DNA of 64,000 nt, from positions 1 through 64,000 of the forward strand of contig CAWDLI010000005.1 in the NCBI GenBank assembly GCA_963803245.1, given 5' to 3'. The notes under the pieces are model-generated. The model was not told the DNA's origin. It saw only the letters and a program-made list of their open reading frames with translations, and did not search any database. A program made the position numbers and the translations under genes. The stretch comes from JACVRW01 sp963803245. Lineage in GTDB: Bacteria > Actinomycetota > Thermoleophilia > Solirubrobacterales > Thermoleophilaceae. Positions 1 to 7,809 of this stretch are shown piece after piece; positions within the stretch are counted from its first letter, which is position 1, and each line of letters begins with the position of its first letter.

Positions 1-53
1 TCGACGACCTCGAGAAGCTGCTCCACTCCGGCGAGACCTGGACCGTCTCCTAG
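1..53 (+). CDS. 3' end of an unidentified protein
   Basis: Only the last 16 codons of a plus-strand gene enter the window; the visible tail reads DDLEKLLHSGETWTVS before a TAG stop. Nothing in it identifies a family. Its stop shares the tetranucleotide CTAG with the stop of the convergent acetyltransferase, so the two genes overlap at their ends. Confidence 0.5.
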   Translation, partial: DDLEKLLHSGETWTVS

Positions 54-556
54 GCGGCCAGGTCCGTGACCACGTCGGTCACGGCGCCGTGGCGGTGCTC
101 CTCGGCGTGCCGGGCGAGCTTCTCGAACAGCCGGTGGGCGGGCGCGTTGTCGCTGGCCATCGTGGCTGTGAACCGGCGCACTCCGCGGGCGCGGGCACGC
201 GGCGCCAGCTCGTCCACGAGCAGGGTCCCGAGTCCGCGGCCCTGCCAGTGGTCGGCCACGACCACGGCCACCTCGGCCGCCTCGGGGTCGTCGGGAAGCC
301 GCACGTAGCGCGCGACTCCGATCAGTGCGCGGACCGGGGCGTTGGGCCGCTCGGCCACGAGCGCCACGTGGTTGCGCCCGTCGACCTCGGTCAGGTAGCG
401 CAGCTCGGAGCGGCTGAAGCTCGGCTTGGGAGTGAGAAAGCGCCGCTGGACGCTCGTCTCGGAGAGGTTGTGCAGGCCCTGTTCGAGCATGCCCTTGTCG
501 TCCGGCCGTATCGGGCGGATCAGGATCTCAGTGCCATCCGGAAGCCGCTTGAGCAT
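50..556 (-). CDS. GNAT family N-acetyltransferase
   Basis: Predicted 168-residue cytoplasmic GCN5-related acetyltransferase that would move an acetyl group from acetyl-CoA to an amine; the substrate is unknown. The acetyl-CoA pyrophosphate-binding motif QGRGLG is at about residues 105-110, preceded by the usual beta strand (AEVAVVVAD), with the NAPAHRLFEKL helix near 137-147. The start at 556 is chosen because AGGAG lies just upstream and the family fold begins at once (LPDGTEILIRPIRPDD). A much longer reading frame extends upstream, but it is antisense to the DUF1152 gene and has no GNAT features. The gene lies 4 nt downstream of the DUF1152 gene and is probably in the mtnA operon. Confidence 0.85.
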   Translation of the reverse strand: MLKRLPDGTEILIRPIRPDDKGMLEQGLHNLSETSVQRRFLTPKPSFSRSELRYLTEVDGRNHVALVAERPNAPVRALIGVARYVRLPDDPEAAEVAVVVADHWQGRGLGTLLVDELAPRARARGVRRFTATMASDNAPAHRLFEKLARHAEEHRHGAVTDVVTDLAA

Positions 557-560
557 GCTC

Positions 561-1529
561 CTAGTCTGGCGGCGCCGGGGGTGGGCTTGTGTGCGCGGCC
601 TCACGCTCCCAATCCAGCTCGGTCCGGACTCCCAGCGCGCTGAGCGCGGCGTTTGCCGACTCCAGGTCGGGACACTCGCGTACCGCGAGGGCGAGCCTGG
701 CGGCCGAGCCGACCGCCGCGACGGGATCGAGGTACACGGTGCTCGCCCCGACCGGCGACAGCTGCACCGAGCGCCGGCCGGCGCGGATCTTCGTCTCGCC
801 AAGCTCGCCGCGGAAGCAGCGCAGCGCCTGCGCGCTGGCCTCGGTCGGCACTGCCGCCACCGCGGCGTCCAGGCGCTCCACCACCGGCTCGGTGAGCCCG
901 CGTACGCCGGCCAGTCCACCGGCGGCCGCCACCTCCGCGAGGCGCTCGAGCACCTCCGCGGGGGTGAGCTCGCCGTCGCAGCCGATGCCGAACACGCCCG
1001 CGAGCACCGGCACGGAGCCATCCCCGGCGAGCAGCGAGCCGGCGGCCAGCATCACCGCGTCGCAGAGCGGGCTCGCCAGGCCGGGCTCGTGGCCGTGCGC
1101 GAGCGCGTCGCCGCCCACGTCCAGGAGCACGACGAGGTCGCACTCCAGGCGCTCGGCCGCCGCCGCGAGCCCGCCGGCCACGGTCTGCGCGCCGCGGTTC
1201 ACGTCCACCAGCACCGTGGGCTCGCCGAGGAACTCGGCCATCCGCGCCTCGGCGAAGCGCACGCCGCTCGCGCGCACGCGCGTGGTTGCGCTCGCGAGCA
1301 GGACACCGGGGCCCAGCTCATCGGCGTCGGCGATCTCAGCCGCGCCGCGCGGGCCGGGGAGGGGGTCAATCGGCCGGCGCTCCCAGGACACCCCGCCGAG
1401 CACCGGCCGGGCTCCGGAGTAGATCCTGCAGGCCTCCGCTGTCGCCAGCGCGCCCACCACGTCTCCGCCCCCGCCGATGCCGATGCAGAGCGGCCGGCGG
1501 GCCTCGGACAGGAGCCGTTCGGCGTCCAT
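561..1529 (-). CDS. DUF1152 domain protein
   Basis: A 322-residue protein of the DUF1152 type, a family of unknown function scattered through archaea and actinobacteria. The N terminus has a glycine-rich, nucleotide-loop-like segment (GIGGGGDVVGALATAEA, about 17-33). The middle contains VLVDVNRGAQTVAGG and DLVVLLDVGGDALAHG (about 107-145), and FGIGCDGELTP lies near 180-190. No signal peptide or membrane helix is seen. The ATG overlaps the mtnA stop by one base (TGATG), so the two are probably translationally coupled. Context suggests a link to methylthioribose metabolism or nucleoside salvage, but this is inference; the enzymatic role is unknown. Confidence 0.8.
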   Translation of the reverse strand: MDAERLLSEARRPLCIGIGGGGDVVGALATAEACRIYSGARPVLGGVSWERRPIDPLPGPRGAAEIADADELGPGVLLASATTRVRASGVRFAEARMAEFLGEPTVLVDVNRGAQTVAGGLAAAAERLECDLVVLLDVGGDALAHGHEPGLASPLCDAVMLAAGSLLAGDGSVPVLAGVFGIGCDGELTPAEVLERLAEVAAAGGLAGVRGLTEPVVERLDAAVAAVPTEASAQALRCFRGELGETKIRAGRRSVQLSPVGASTVYLDPVAAVGSAARLALAVRECPDLESANAALSALGVRTELDWEREAAHTSPPPAPPD

Positions 1530-2473
1530 CAACCGGTCACCCGCGCGATCGCCTCCGGGTACGGCGCCCGCAGCACCCCGGCCTCGGTGATCACGGCGCC
1601 CACGAGCTCGGCCGGGGTCACGTCGAAGGCCATGTTGAGCGCGCCGGACCCCGCCGGGGCGGCGTGTCCCAGAACCTCCTCCGGGTCGCGCTCCTCGATC
1701 GTGATCTCCGCGCCCGTGGCGGTGGCCGGGTCGAGCGTGGACACCGGCGCGGCCACGAGAAACGGGATCTCGTGGTGCGCGGCGAGCACCGCGAGGCTGT
1801 AGGTGCCGACCTTGTTGGCCACGTCGCCGTTGGCCGCGACCCGGTCCGCGCCCACCACCACCCGGTCCACCAGCCCGCGAGCCATCAGCGCGCCGGCGCT
1901 CGAGTCGGTGATCACGCGGTGCGGGATTCCGGCGCGCCCCAGCTCCCACGCCGTCAGCCGCGCGCCCTGGAGCAGCGGGCGGGTCTCGTCGACCCACACG
2001 TGCGCCAGCCGCCCGCCGGCCCACGCGGCCTGGAGCACACCGCCCGCCGTGCCATAGCCGCCGGTGGCGAGGGCGCCGGCGTTGCAGTGCGTCAGGGCGC
2101 TGTCGCCCTCGGAGAAGAGCTCGGCGCCCAGCTCGGCCAGGGCGTGGTCGGCCTCGGCCTGCTCGCGGTGGAGAGCGCGCGCCAGGGTGAGCGGATCGTC
2201 GGCCCCGAGCGCGCGCTCCACGGCCCAGGCCAGGTTCGCGCCCGTGGGGCGCGCCGCGCGCAGCAGCTCGGCCGCGGCCTCCCGGTCGCCGGCCAGCGCC
2301 ATCCCGTAGGCGGCCGCCAGCCCGATCGCGGGCGCCCCGCGCACGGCCAGCGTGCGGATCGCCTCGGCCACCTGCTCGGGCGTCTCGCAGCGCAGCCACT
2401 CCTCCTCGGCAGGCAGCCGCCGTTGATCGAGCACGAGGAGGTCGCCGTCTTCCCAGCGGAGAGGTTCGCTCAT
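1529..2473 (-). CDS. mtnA: S-methyl-5-thioribose-1-phosphate isomerase
   Basis: MtnA of the eIF2B-alpha/beta/delta-like family converts 5-methylthioribose-1-phosphate to the ribulose-1-phosphate form in methionine salvage. The 314-residue length is close to normal (about 340). Family motifs are present in order: VRGAPAIGLAAAYG (about 44-57), THCNAGALATGGYGTA with the catalytic cysteine (about 132-147), and GADRVAANGDVANKVGTY with the catalytic aspartate (about 203-220). The start at 2473 gives MSEPLRWEDG, a normal MtnA beginning; no strong ribosome site precedes it, and a TAGCGT hexamer lies 10 nt upstream. It is the first gene of a probable three-gene operon with the DUF1152 and GNAT genes. 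The other methionine-salvage genes are not in the window. Confidence 0.93.
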   Translation of the reverse strand: MSEPLRWEDGDLLVLDQRRLPAEEEWLRCETPEQVAEAIRTLAVRGAPAIGLAAAYGMALAGDREAAAELLRAARPTGANLAWAVERALGADDPLTLARALHREQAEADHALAELGAELFSEGDSALTHCNAGALATGGYGTAGGVLQAAWAGGRLAHVWVDETRPLLQGARLTAWELGRAGIPHRVITDSSAGALMARGLVDRVVVGADRVAANGDVANKVGTYSLAVLAAHHEIPFLVAAPVSTLDPATATGAEITIEERDPEEVLGHAAPAGSGALNMAFDVTPAELVGAVITEAGVLRAPYPEAIARVTG

Positions 2474-2495
2474 TCCGGGATCGACGCTACTACGA

Positions 2496-2525
2496 CGCGG
2501 GGCGGCCCTGACGGACCGCCCCGCG
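2496..2525 (-). terminator. Hairpin terminator of the ABC importer operon
   Basis: A perfect 10-bp stem (CGCGGGGCGG with CCGCCCCGCG) encloses a 10-nt loop, 20 nt past the stop of the substrate-binding protein gene. There is no T-tract, as is common in high-GC actinobacteria. It sits between that operon and the mtnA start, so it could insulate the two. Confidence 0.65.
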
Positions 2526-2545
2526 AGACTCCGAGACTGCTGCGG

Positions 2546-3538
2546 CTACTGGACCAGGCCGGACTCCGACAGGTACTCCCCGGCCACCTGCTCGGGGGTC
2601 TTCTTGTCGATGTCCACCCGGGCGTTCAGCTCCTGGATGGCCGCCGCGTCGAGGCCCTCCTGGAGCTTCCCGACCACCTCGGGCAGGTCGAGGCCCGCCT
2701 CCTGGTAGGTGTCGTCGCGCACGAGCAGCATCGAGTTGTAGGGCGGGAACATGCCCTTGTCGTCCTCGAGCAGCACGTAGCCGTTCCGCTTGATCTGCGG
2801 GTCGGTGGTGAAGACGATCGACAGGTCGGCCTGCCCCTTGTCGAGCACCTCGTGCCGCAGCGCGAGGTCCACCGGCACGAACTTCTTGAACTTCAGTCCG
2901 TAGACCCGCTGCAGGCCGAGCAGGCAGTCCTCACGCTGGCGGCACTCCGGCGAGCCGTAGAGCGTCAGATCCTGAGACTTGCCCTCGAGGTCGGAGATCT
3001 TGGTGACCCCGAGCTCGTCGGCCTTCTCCTTGGTCAGGCCCACCTCGTTGGAGCTGGTGAACGGCGTGGGCGGCAGCGCCGTGATCTTCTTCTTCGCGAA
3101 GTCGGCCTTGGCCTGCTCGTACGCCTCCTGCGGATCCTTCGGGATCTCGTTCGACGCAACGCCGAAGAAGGACCCGAGCGCGGTGCCCGTGTACTCCGGG
3201 TAGGCGCTGATCTCGCCCGTCTCGAGCGCCTTCAGCGCGATCTTCTCGTCGCCGAGGTTGAGCTGCGTGTCGACCGTGTAGCCGGCCGCCGCCAGACCCT
3301 GGGCGTAGATCTCGCCGAGCACCTTCTGCTCGGTGAAGTTCTTGGACCCGATGGTCAGCTTGACCTTCTTGTTGTCGGGGTTGGACTCGATCGCGGACGC
3401 GGATTCACCGGTGGTCTCGGTGGCGGCGCCCGTGCTCGATCCCTCGTCGTCGTCCTCGCCGCACGCGGCGATGGTGAACGAGGCCGTCAGCATCAGCAGC
3501 AGAGCCAGCAGCCCTGCTGCAAGGGGGTTCCTCTTCAT
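2546..3538 (-). CDS. Glycine betaine/choline ABC transporter substrate-binding lipoprotein
   Basis: A 330-residue extracytoplasmic solute receptor of the OpuAC/OsmX (YehZ) class. It has a lipoprotein signal peptide with the lipobox IAAC (lipidated Cys26) and a short acidic Ser/Thr-rich linker. The domain starts at about residue 58 with LTIGSKNFTEQKVLGEIYAQ. Family hallmarks include AYPEYTGTALG (about 112-122), GSPECRQREDCLLGLQRVYG (about 195-214) and a QADLSIVFTTDP segment near 236-247. The start is supported by GGGAGG about 8-13 nt upstream and a 4-nt ATGA overlap with the permease gene before it. It is the last gene of a complete importer operon. The ligand is inferred as a quaternary amine compatible solute; choline or proline betaine would fit equally well. 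Confidence 0.9.
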   Translation of the reverse strand: MKRNPLAAGLLALLLMLTASFTIAACGEDDDEGSSTGAATETTGESASAIESNPDNKKVKLTIGSKNFTEQKVLGEIYAQGLAAAGYTVDTQLNLGDEKIALKALETGEISAYPEYTGTALGSFFGVASNEIPKDPQEAYEQAKADFAKKKITALPPTPFTSSNEVGLTKEKADELGVTKISDLEGKSQDLTLYGSPECRQREDCLLGLQRVYGLKFKKFVPVDLALRHEVLDKGQADLSIVFTTDPQIKRNGYVLLEDDKGMFPPYNSMLLVRDDTYQEAGLDLPEVVGKLQEGLDAAAIQELNARVDIDKKTPEQVAGEYLSESGLVQ

Positions 3539-4287
3539 GTCGTTGCTTCCCTCCCGAAACGGAGTCTCATGCGCCGTGACGCGGTGTCGGGTTCGAGCTT
3601 CAGCCCTGCGGGCGTCACGGCGCGCTGAACGGCGCCGAGGGCTAGCTCCGTGAAGATTGCGAGTGCCGCCACGCACATGGCGGCGGCGAGACGACCCGTG
3701 TCCCCGTATCCGGAGACGTTGATGATCGGGTCTCCGAGCGTGTTGATCCCGGCGAGTGGGGCGATCGTGGCGGTGGCGATCACGTTGACCGCCGAGATCC
3801 GCACCCCTCCGAAGATGAGCGGCAGCGCCAGCGGAAGCTCGACCTTCCGGACGATCTCGGCGCCGGTCATCCCCATGCCGCGCGCGGCGTCCACAGTGTC
3901 GCTCTCCACCTGCGTGACGGCCACGTAGGTGTTCGTGAGGATCGGCGGGATCGCGAGCAGCACCAGCGCCAGGGTCACGTTGACGAAGCCGGTGCCGAGG
4001 TAGGCCACGAACAGGGCGATCAGGGCCAGGCTGGGCACCGCCCGGCCGACGTTCGACACGCTGATCGCCAGGAAGCTGCCGCGGCGGATGTGACCGAGCC
4101 AGAGCCCGGCCGGGATCGCGATCGCGCAGGCCACGCCCATCGCGACGAAGGTGAGCTTGAGGTGCTCCCAGGTGAGTTCGAGGAACTGCGATCCCCCCAC
4201 CTCGGTCCCCTCCTGGGTGGTCTCGCCCTGGAAGATGAACTGGATGGCGTCGCCGAAGTCGCCCAGGAACGCGATCGTCGTGCTCAT
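3535..4287 (-). CDS. Glycine betaine-type ABC transporter permease (second)
   Basis: A 250-residue inner-membrane permease of the ProW/OpuCB type. After a ~40-residue N-terminal stretch come about five or six hydrophobic helices (from about residue 45 onward). The cytoplasmic EAA coupling loop is DAARGMGMTGAEIVRKVELPLALP (about 133-156), which contacts the ATPase. IPAGLWLGHI (58-67) and AVPSLALIALF are typical of the subfamily. It overlaps the upstream permease and the downstream binding protein by 4 nt each (ATGA). Two different permeases with one ATPase and one receptor match the OsmVWXY/OpuC arrangement. Confidence 0.9.
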   Translation of the reverse strand: MSTTIAFLGDFGDAIQFIFQGETTQEGTEVGGSQFLELTWEHLKLTFVAMGVACAIAIPAGLWLGHIRRGSFLAISVSNVGRAVPSLALIALFVAYLGTGFVNVTLALVLLAIPPILTNTYVAVTQVESDTVDAARGMGMTGAEIVRKVELPLALPLIFGGVRISAVNVIATATIAPLAGINTLGDPIINVSGYGDTGRLAAAMCVAALAIFTELALGAVQRAVTPAGLKLEPDTASRRMRLRFGREATT

Positions 4288-4991
4288 GCGGCCCTCGCAC
4301 GGGTCCACGGGGTGACCGCCCGCTGGACCAGGAGGATGATCGCGTCGAGCGCAGCGGCCAGGAGGACCGCGAGGCCGCCCGCCGTCACCACGTTCGACTT
4401 GAAGATGAGGTCGGCGAAGATCTGCTCGCCGAGCCCGCCCGCGCCGGCGAAGAACGCGAGCGTCGCGAGCCCGACCGTTGTGGTGGCCGCTATCCGGAGG
4501 CCCGCCAGGATCTCGGGCAGGGCGAGGGGCAGCTCGACGCGCCACAGGAGCTGCCTGTCGGTGAGCCCCATGCCGCGGCCGGCGTCCTTGGTCTCCGCGG
4601 GCACGTTGTCGAGCCCGGCCATGATGTTGCGGAAGATGATCAGCAGCGAGTACGAGACGAGGGCGATGATCGCCGTCGTGTTCCCGCGGCCGGTGATCGG
4701 GAGCAGCAGGAAGAACACGGCCAGGCTCGGCAGGGTGTAGAGCACACCCGTGATCTGTGTGATCGGGCCGATGAACCAGCGCTGCCGGTGGGCCAGCAGC
4801 GCGAGCCCGAACGAGATGCCGAACCCGATCACGAGCGAGATGACGGTGAGGTACACGTGCTGCACGAGCGGGTCCGTGTAGCGGTCGAAGTTGTCGACGA
4901 TCCAGCTGGGGCAGAAGCCGTTGTCGGCCACGCAGTCGGCCTCGCCCCCCGAGCGATCCTGGATCTGCAGCTGGGCGATCAGCTCGAGCAT
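4284..4991 (-). CDS. Glycine betaine-type ABC transporter permease (first)
   Basis: A 235-residue permease paired with the downstream one. Residues 1-43 form a polar stretch with two cysteines (Cys20, Cys27) ahead of the first helix, which is unusual and might face outward. The helices start near residue 45 (VYLTVISLVIGFGISFGLAL). The EAA loop reads DAGRGMGLTDRQLLWRVELPLALPEI (about 137-162). The start overlaps the ATPase stop by one base (TGATG), giving tight coupling. Length and motifs are normal for OpuCD/OsmY-like subunits; the exact solute cannot be read from the permease. Confidence 0.9.
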   Translation of the reverse strand: MLELIAQLQIQDRSGGEADCVADNGFCPSWIVDNFDRYTDPLVQHVYLTVISLVIGFGISFGLALLAHRQRWFIGPITQITGVLYTLPSLAVFFLLLPITGRGNTTAIIALVSYSLLIIFRNIMAGLDNVPAETKDAGRGMGLTDRQLLWRVELPLALPEILAGLRIAATTTVGLATLAFFAGAGGLGEQIFADLIFKSNVVTAGGLAVLLAAALDAIILLVQRAVTPWTRARAA

Positions 4992-6193
4992 CAGTCGTCC
5001 ACCACCAGCGCGTCCGGCCCGTGGGGCACCTTCTCGACCGGCTCCTTCAGCGCATGGCCGATGATCTCGATGGATAGGACCCCGTACACCGCCCCGCGGG
5101 CGTCCACCACAGGGGCGTACTGGGTCTCGTGCTGGAGCAGGTGCGACAGCGCGTCGCGCAGCACGTCGTCGAGCTCGACCACGGGTTCGGCGGATGAGCG
5201 CAGGTCGTCCGTCACGTGCTCGCCGGTCAGCCCCCGGTCGCTGAGCCAGCCGATCGGCTTGCCCTCGGCGTCCACCAGCAGTGGGTAGGGGAGATCCGAG
5301 TCCGCGACCTTCGCCCGCGCCTCGGCGGTCGGCTCGCCGACCCGCACGAGCGGCGCTCGCCAGAGGTCGATGTCGTGCACCCGCTGGAGCGCGAGCCGCT
5401 TGAGCGCCCGGTCCGAACCCACGAAGTCCTCCACGAAGCGCCCGCTCGGGTTCATCAGGAGCTCGGCGGGCGGCGCGAACTGGGCGAGCTTTCCGCCCTT
5501 CTGCAGGACCGCGATGCGGTCGCCCATCTTGATCGCCTCGTCGATGTCATGAGTTACGAACACGACCGTCTTGCGGATCTCCTTCTGGAGCCGCAGGAAC
5601 TCGTTCTGGAGCCGCTCGCGGTTGATCGGGTCGATCGCGCCGAAGGGCTCGTCCATGAGCATCAGCGGCGGGTCCACCGCGAGGGCGCGCGCCACCCCGA
5701 CACGCTGGCGCTGGCCGCCCGAGAGCTGCCCGGGGTAGCGCGAGCGCGTCTCGGCCGGGTCGAGGCTCACGAGCTCGAGCAGTTCGTCCACGCGCCCGTG
5801 GATGCGCTCCTTCGACCAGCCGAGCAGCCGAGGCACGGTGGCGATGTTGTCGGCCACCGAGAGGTGCGGGAAGAGCCCGATCTGCTGGATCGCGTAGCCG
5901 ATCTCGCGCCGAAGCTCCGCCGGGCGGCGCTCCCGCACGCTGCGCCCATCCAGCAGGATGTCGCCCTCGGTGATGTCGATCATGCGGTTGACCATCCGCA
6001 TCGCGGTGGTCTTGCCGCACCCCGACGGACCGACCAGCACGCAGATCTCTCCCGACGGCACCGTGATCGAGAGCCGCTCCACAGCGGGCTGGTCCTGCCC
6101 GGGGTAGCGCTTCGTGGCGTCGCGGAACTCAAGCGTCGCGGCGGCGGGGCGTGCAGACGGCCCCTGGGCCTGGGCGGGTTCTGAAGAGTTCAC
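4991..6193 (-). CDS. Glycine betaine/choline ABC transporter ATP-binding protein with CBS domains
   Basis: A 400-residue ABC ATPase of the ProV/OpuCA/OsmV class that powers uptake of the compatible solute. Walker A is GPSGCGKTT (about 57-65), the ABC signature is LSGGQRQRVGVARAL (about 155-169), Walker B is LMLMDEPFGAIDP (about 176-188) and the switch histidine is in FVTHDIDEA. The C-terminal third (about 280-395) carries a CBS pair (PYPLLVDAEGKPIGWLSDRG and APVVDARGAVYGVLSIEII); in OpuCA-type proteins such domains regulate transport by ionic strength or c-di-AMP. The start is GTG with no good Shine-Dalgarno. An 8-bp hairpin sits between it and the preceding gene. It is the first gene of the four-gene operon. 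Confidence 0.92.
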   Translation of the reverse strand: MNSSEPAQAQGPSARPAAATLEFRDATKRYPGQDQPAVERLSITVPSGEICVLVGPSGCGKTTAMRMVNRMIDITEGDILLDGRSVRERRPAELRREIGYAIQQIGLFPHLSVADNIATVPRLLGWSKERIHGRVDELLELVSLDPAETRSRYPGQLSGGQRQRVGVARALAVDPPLMLMDEPFGAIDPINRERLQNEFLRLQKEIRKTVVFVTHDIDEAIKMGDRIAVLQKGGKLAQFAPPAELLMNPSGRFVEDFVGSDRALKRLALQRVHDIDLWRAPLVRVGEPTAEARAKVADSDLPYPLLVDAEGKPIGWLSDRGLTGEHVTDDLRSSAEPVVELDDVLRDALSHLLQHETQYAPVVDARGAVYGVLSIEIIGHALKEPVEKVPHGPDALVVDD

Positions 6194-6197
6194 GAGG

Positions 6198-6220
6198 GGG
6201 CGCTCGAACGGAGAGCGCCC
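6198..6220 (-). terminator. Hairpin between a small ORF and the importer operon
   Basis: A perfect 8-bp stem (GGGCGCTC/GAGCGCCC) with a 7-nt loop lies just upstream of the ABC ATPase GTG and just after the stop of the 125-residue protein. It may terminate the upstream gene. If the importer is transcribed from further up, it may instead act as an attenuating leader hairpin. There is no T-tract. Confidence 0.5.
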
Positions 6221-6226
6221 GAAATG

Positions 6227-6604
6227 CTACCCGGGTGCGGTCCCGGGCTCTGAGGTGCTTCTCGAAGCCTTAATGTCGGCGTCCGCCAGCCGGGCCAGCT
6301 CGCGGGCGAGGTCCTCGCGCAGGAGCGTCACGTCGGCCTCGTCGAGGTCGGGGTCCACGGCCGCGGACTCCACCAAGGCCGCGGCCAGTGTGGCGCCGGC
6401 GGCCCGGGCCTCCGCCTCAGCGAGCTCGCGGTCCCCGGCGCCGCGCAGGTCGAGGGCCGACTGCTTGGCCCGCTCGGCCACCGGCTCGATCCGGGACCGC
6501 TCGGCCGCGGGCAGCACGTTCCAGCGGGCGTAGAGCGAGCGTGTGACCCGGACCGTGAGGGCGGCCGCGCCCGCGCCGCCGATCAGTAGCTTCGCCGAGG
6601 CCAT
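6227..6604 (-). CDS. Hypothetical protein, helical
   Basis: A 125-residue protein I do not recognise. It begins with a short hydrophobic Ala/Gly segment (LLIGGAGAAALTV, about 6-18) that could be a weak membrane anchor or glycine zipper. An Ala/Glu/Arg-rich, strongly helical region (about 35-115) follows, which could form a coiled coil, and the tail is polar. There is no cysteine or catalytic signature. It lies 33 nt upstream of the ABC importer operon on the same strand, with a hairpin between them. Confidence 0.55.
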   Translation of the reverse strand: MASAKLLIGGAGAAALTVRVTRSLYARWNVLPAAERSRIEPVAERAKQSALDLRGAGDRELAEAEARAAGATLAAALVESAAVDPDLDEADVTLLREDLARELARLADADIKASRSTSEPGTAPG

Positions 6605-6637
6605 CCCGCGGGATCGTGACGGCGGGGTGGGACGGAC

Positions 6638-7717
6638 TCAGCGCTGCGAGCGCGGCTTGGCCACGTCGACCTTGATCCGGTTGGCCTTGGCGAAGGCGTC
6701 GTGCCGGATGCCGGTCAGCTGCCACGAGACCTTCACGTGCGGATGCCGGGTCCGGATCACGAAGCTGTTGTCACGCACCTCGCGCCAGACGATGGCCCTC
6801 GCGAAGGAGCGGATCGTGGTGAGCTGGTAGCGGAAGCGCTCGTTCAGGGCCTGGAACCAGCGCGGGAGGCGCACGGTGGCGTACCCGCGATCGTTCGTGC
6901 GGACCACGCCGTCGTAGATGTTCTTCATGTCGGGCGACTCGACGACCGAGTGCTGCAGATAGCGGGTGGCGGGGGAGAGAGGGTGGTTGATGCGGAACGC
7001 GTCGGCGCCCTTCGTGAGCGTTCCGGCGAGGTCGATGTTCCCGGTCACCTTCACGTTGCCGGAGAAGAAGCCGGCGTAGGAGTTCGGATTGGCGCTGATG
7101 GTCCGCGCGAACAGGGCGTCGGCCGAGCTCGTGAGGCTGTTCACCTCCGCGTCGATCGCCCGTCCGCCGCCCGACGTGCGCGCGAAGATCGCCGCGTTCG
7201 GGTTGTTCGCGTTCGCGAGGTCGGCCCAGAGCGCGTAGCCGCCGGTCCCGTAGTTGTAGGCACCGATCGCGTTGCCTCGAGAGCTGGGGGTGGTCTTGCC
7301 CACGATCGCCGCCCCCGTGCCGCCGTTGGTGATGTCGAGCAGCGGTACCGCTGCCGTGAAATCGAAAACGAGCGGGGCCGCGGTGCCGGTCCTATGACAG
7401 GTGACCGCGCCCATCCGTGAGATCGCGCGGATGGACTGACCCTGTGGGCACACGCGCGTGAGCGGCCGCTGGACCAGCGACGAGTCGATGATGTTGGTGA
7501 GCACGGACGCGGGGAAGCGCCCGCCTCGGCCCAGCGGGAGCAGCATGCCCGGGCGCGGCCTGCGCGAGGCGCCGATGCCCCTGACCTTCTGGGCGTTCTT
7601 CGCCTTGTCGGCGAGCTTGACCGAGCCCACCGCGACACCCGGCTCGCCGGCACCGAGCGCGAGCGTCGAGGCCAGCGCCACCGCAATTGCGCCCCCCAGG
7701 ACTCTCGTTCTCGACAT
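6638..7717 (-). CDS. Secreted protein with a conserved C-terminal beta domain
   Basis: A 359-residue exported protein of unknown function. A Sec-type signal peptide spans about residues 1-27 (RTRVLGG, a hydrophobic core, then LGAGEPGVA). A basic segment with KVRGIGASRRPRPGMLLPLG follows (about 44-65). The centre is rich in Gly/Asn/Ala and resembles fibre or beta-helix repeats. The C-terminal ~110 residues (SVVESPDMKNIYDGVV... WFQALNERFRYQLT... VKVSWQLTGIRHDAFA) match a module I have seen in secreted bacterial proteins without an assigned function. The start at 7717 has GGAGG at good spacing; the longer upstream reading has no signal peptide at its start. Confidence 0.75.
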   Translation of the reverse strand: MSRTRVLGGAIAVALASTLALGAGEPGVAVGSVKLADKAKNAQKVRGIGASRRPRPGMLLPLGRGGRFPASVLTNIIDSSLVQRPLTRVCPQGQSIRAISRMGAVTCHRTGTAAPLVFDFTAAVPLLDITNGGTGAAIVGKTTPSSRGNAIGAYNYGTGGYALWADLANANNPNAAIFARTSGGGRAIDAEVNSLTSSADALFARTISANPNSYAGFFSGNVKVTGNIDLAGTLTKGADAFRINHPLSPATRYLQHSVVESPDMKNIYDGVVRTNDRGYATVRLPRWFQALNERFRYQLTTIRSFARAIVWREVRDNSFVIRTRHPHVKVSWQLTGIRHDAFAKANRIKVDVAKPRSQR

Positions 7718-7809
7718 GCTCACCCTCCGTGGTGATGGCCCGCCCTCTGAGCGGAATGTGATCCGGCGGTTGAAGATAGTCCCGGTATCGGCGGGGACCG
7801 ACGCGCGCT

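Noticed and set aside
561..2399. A 612-codon minus-strand reading frame across mtnA and the DUF1152 gene
   Set aside because: Only its last 322 codons show family motifs; the first part is mtnA read in the wrong frame. The DUF1152 gene starts at 1529.
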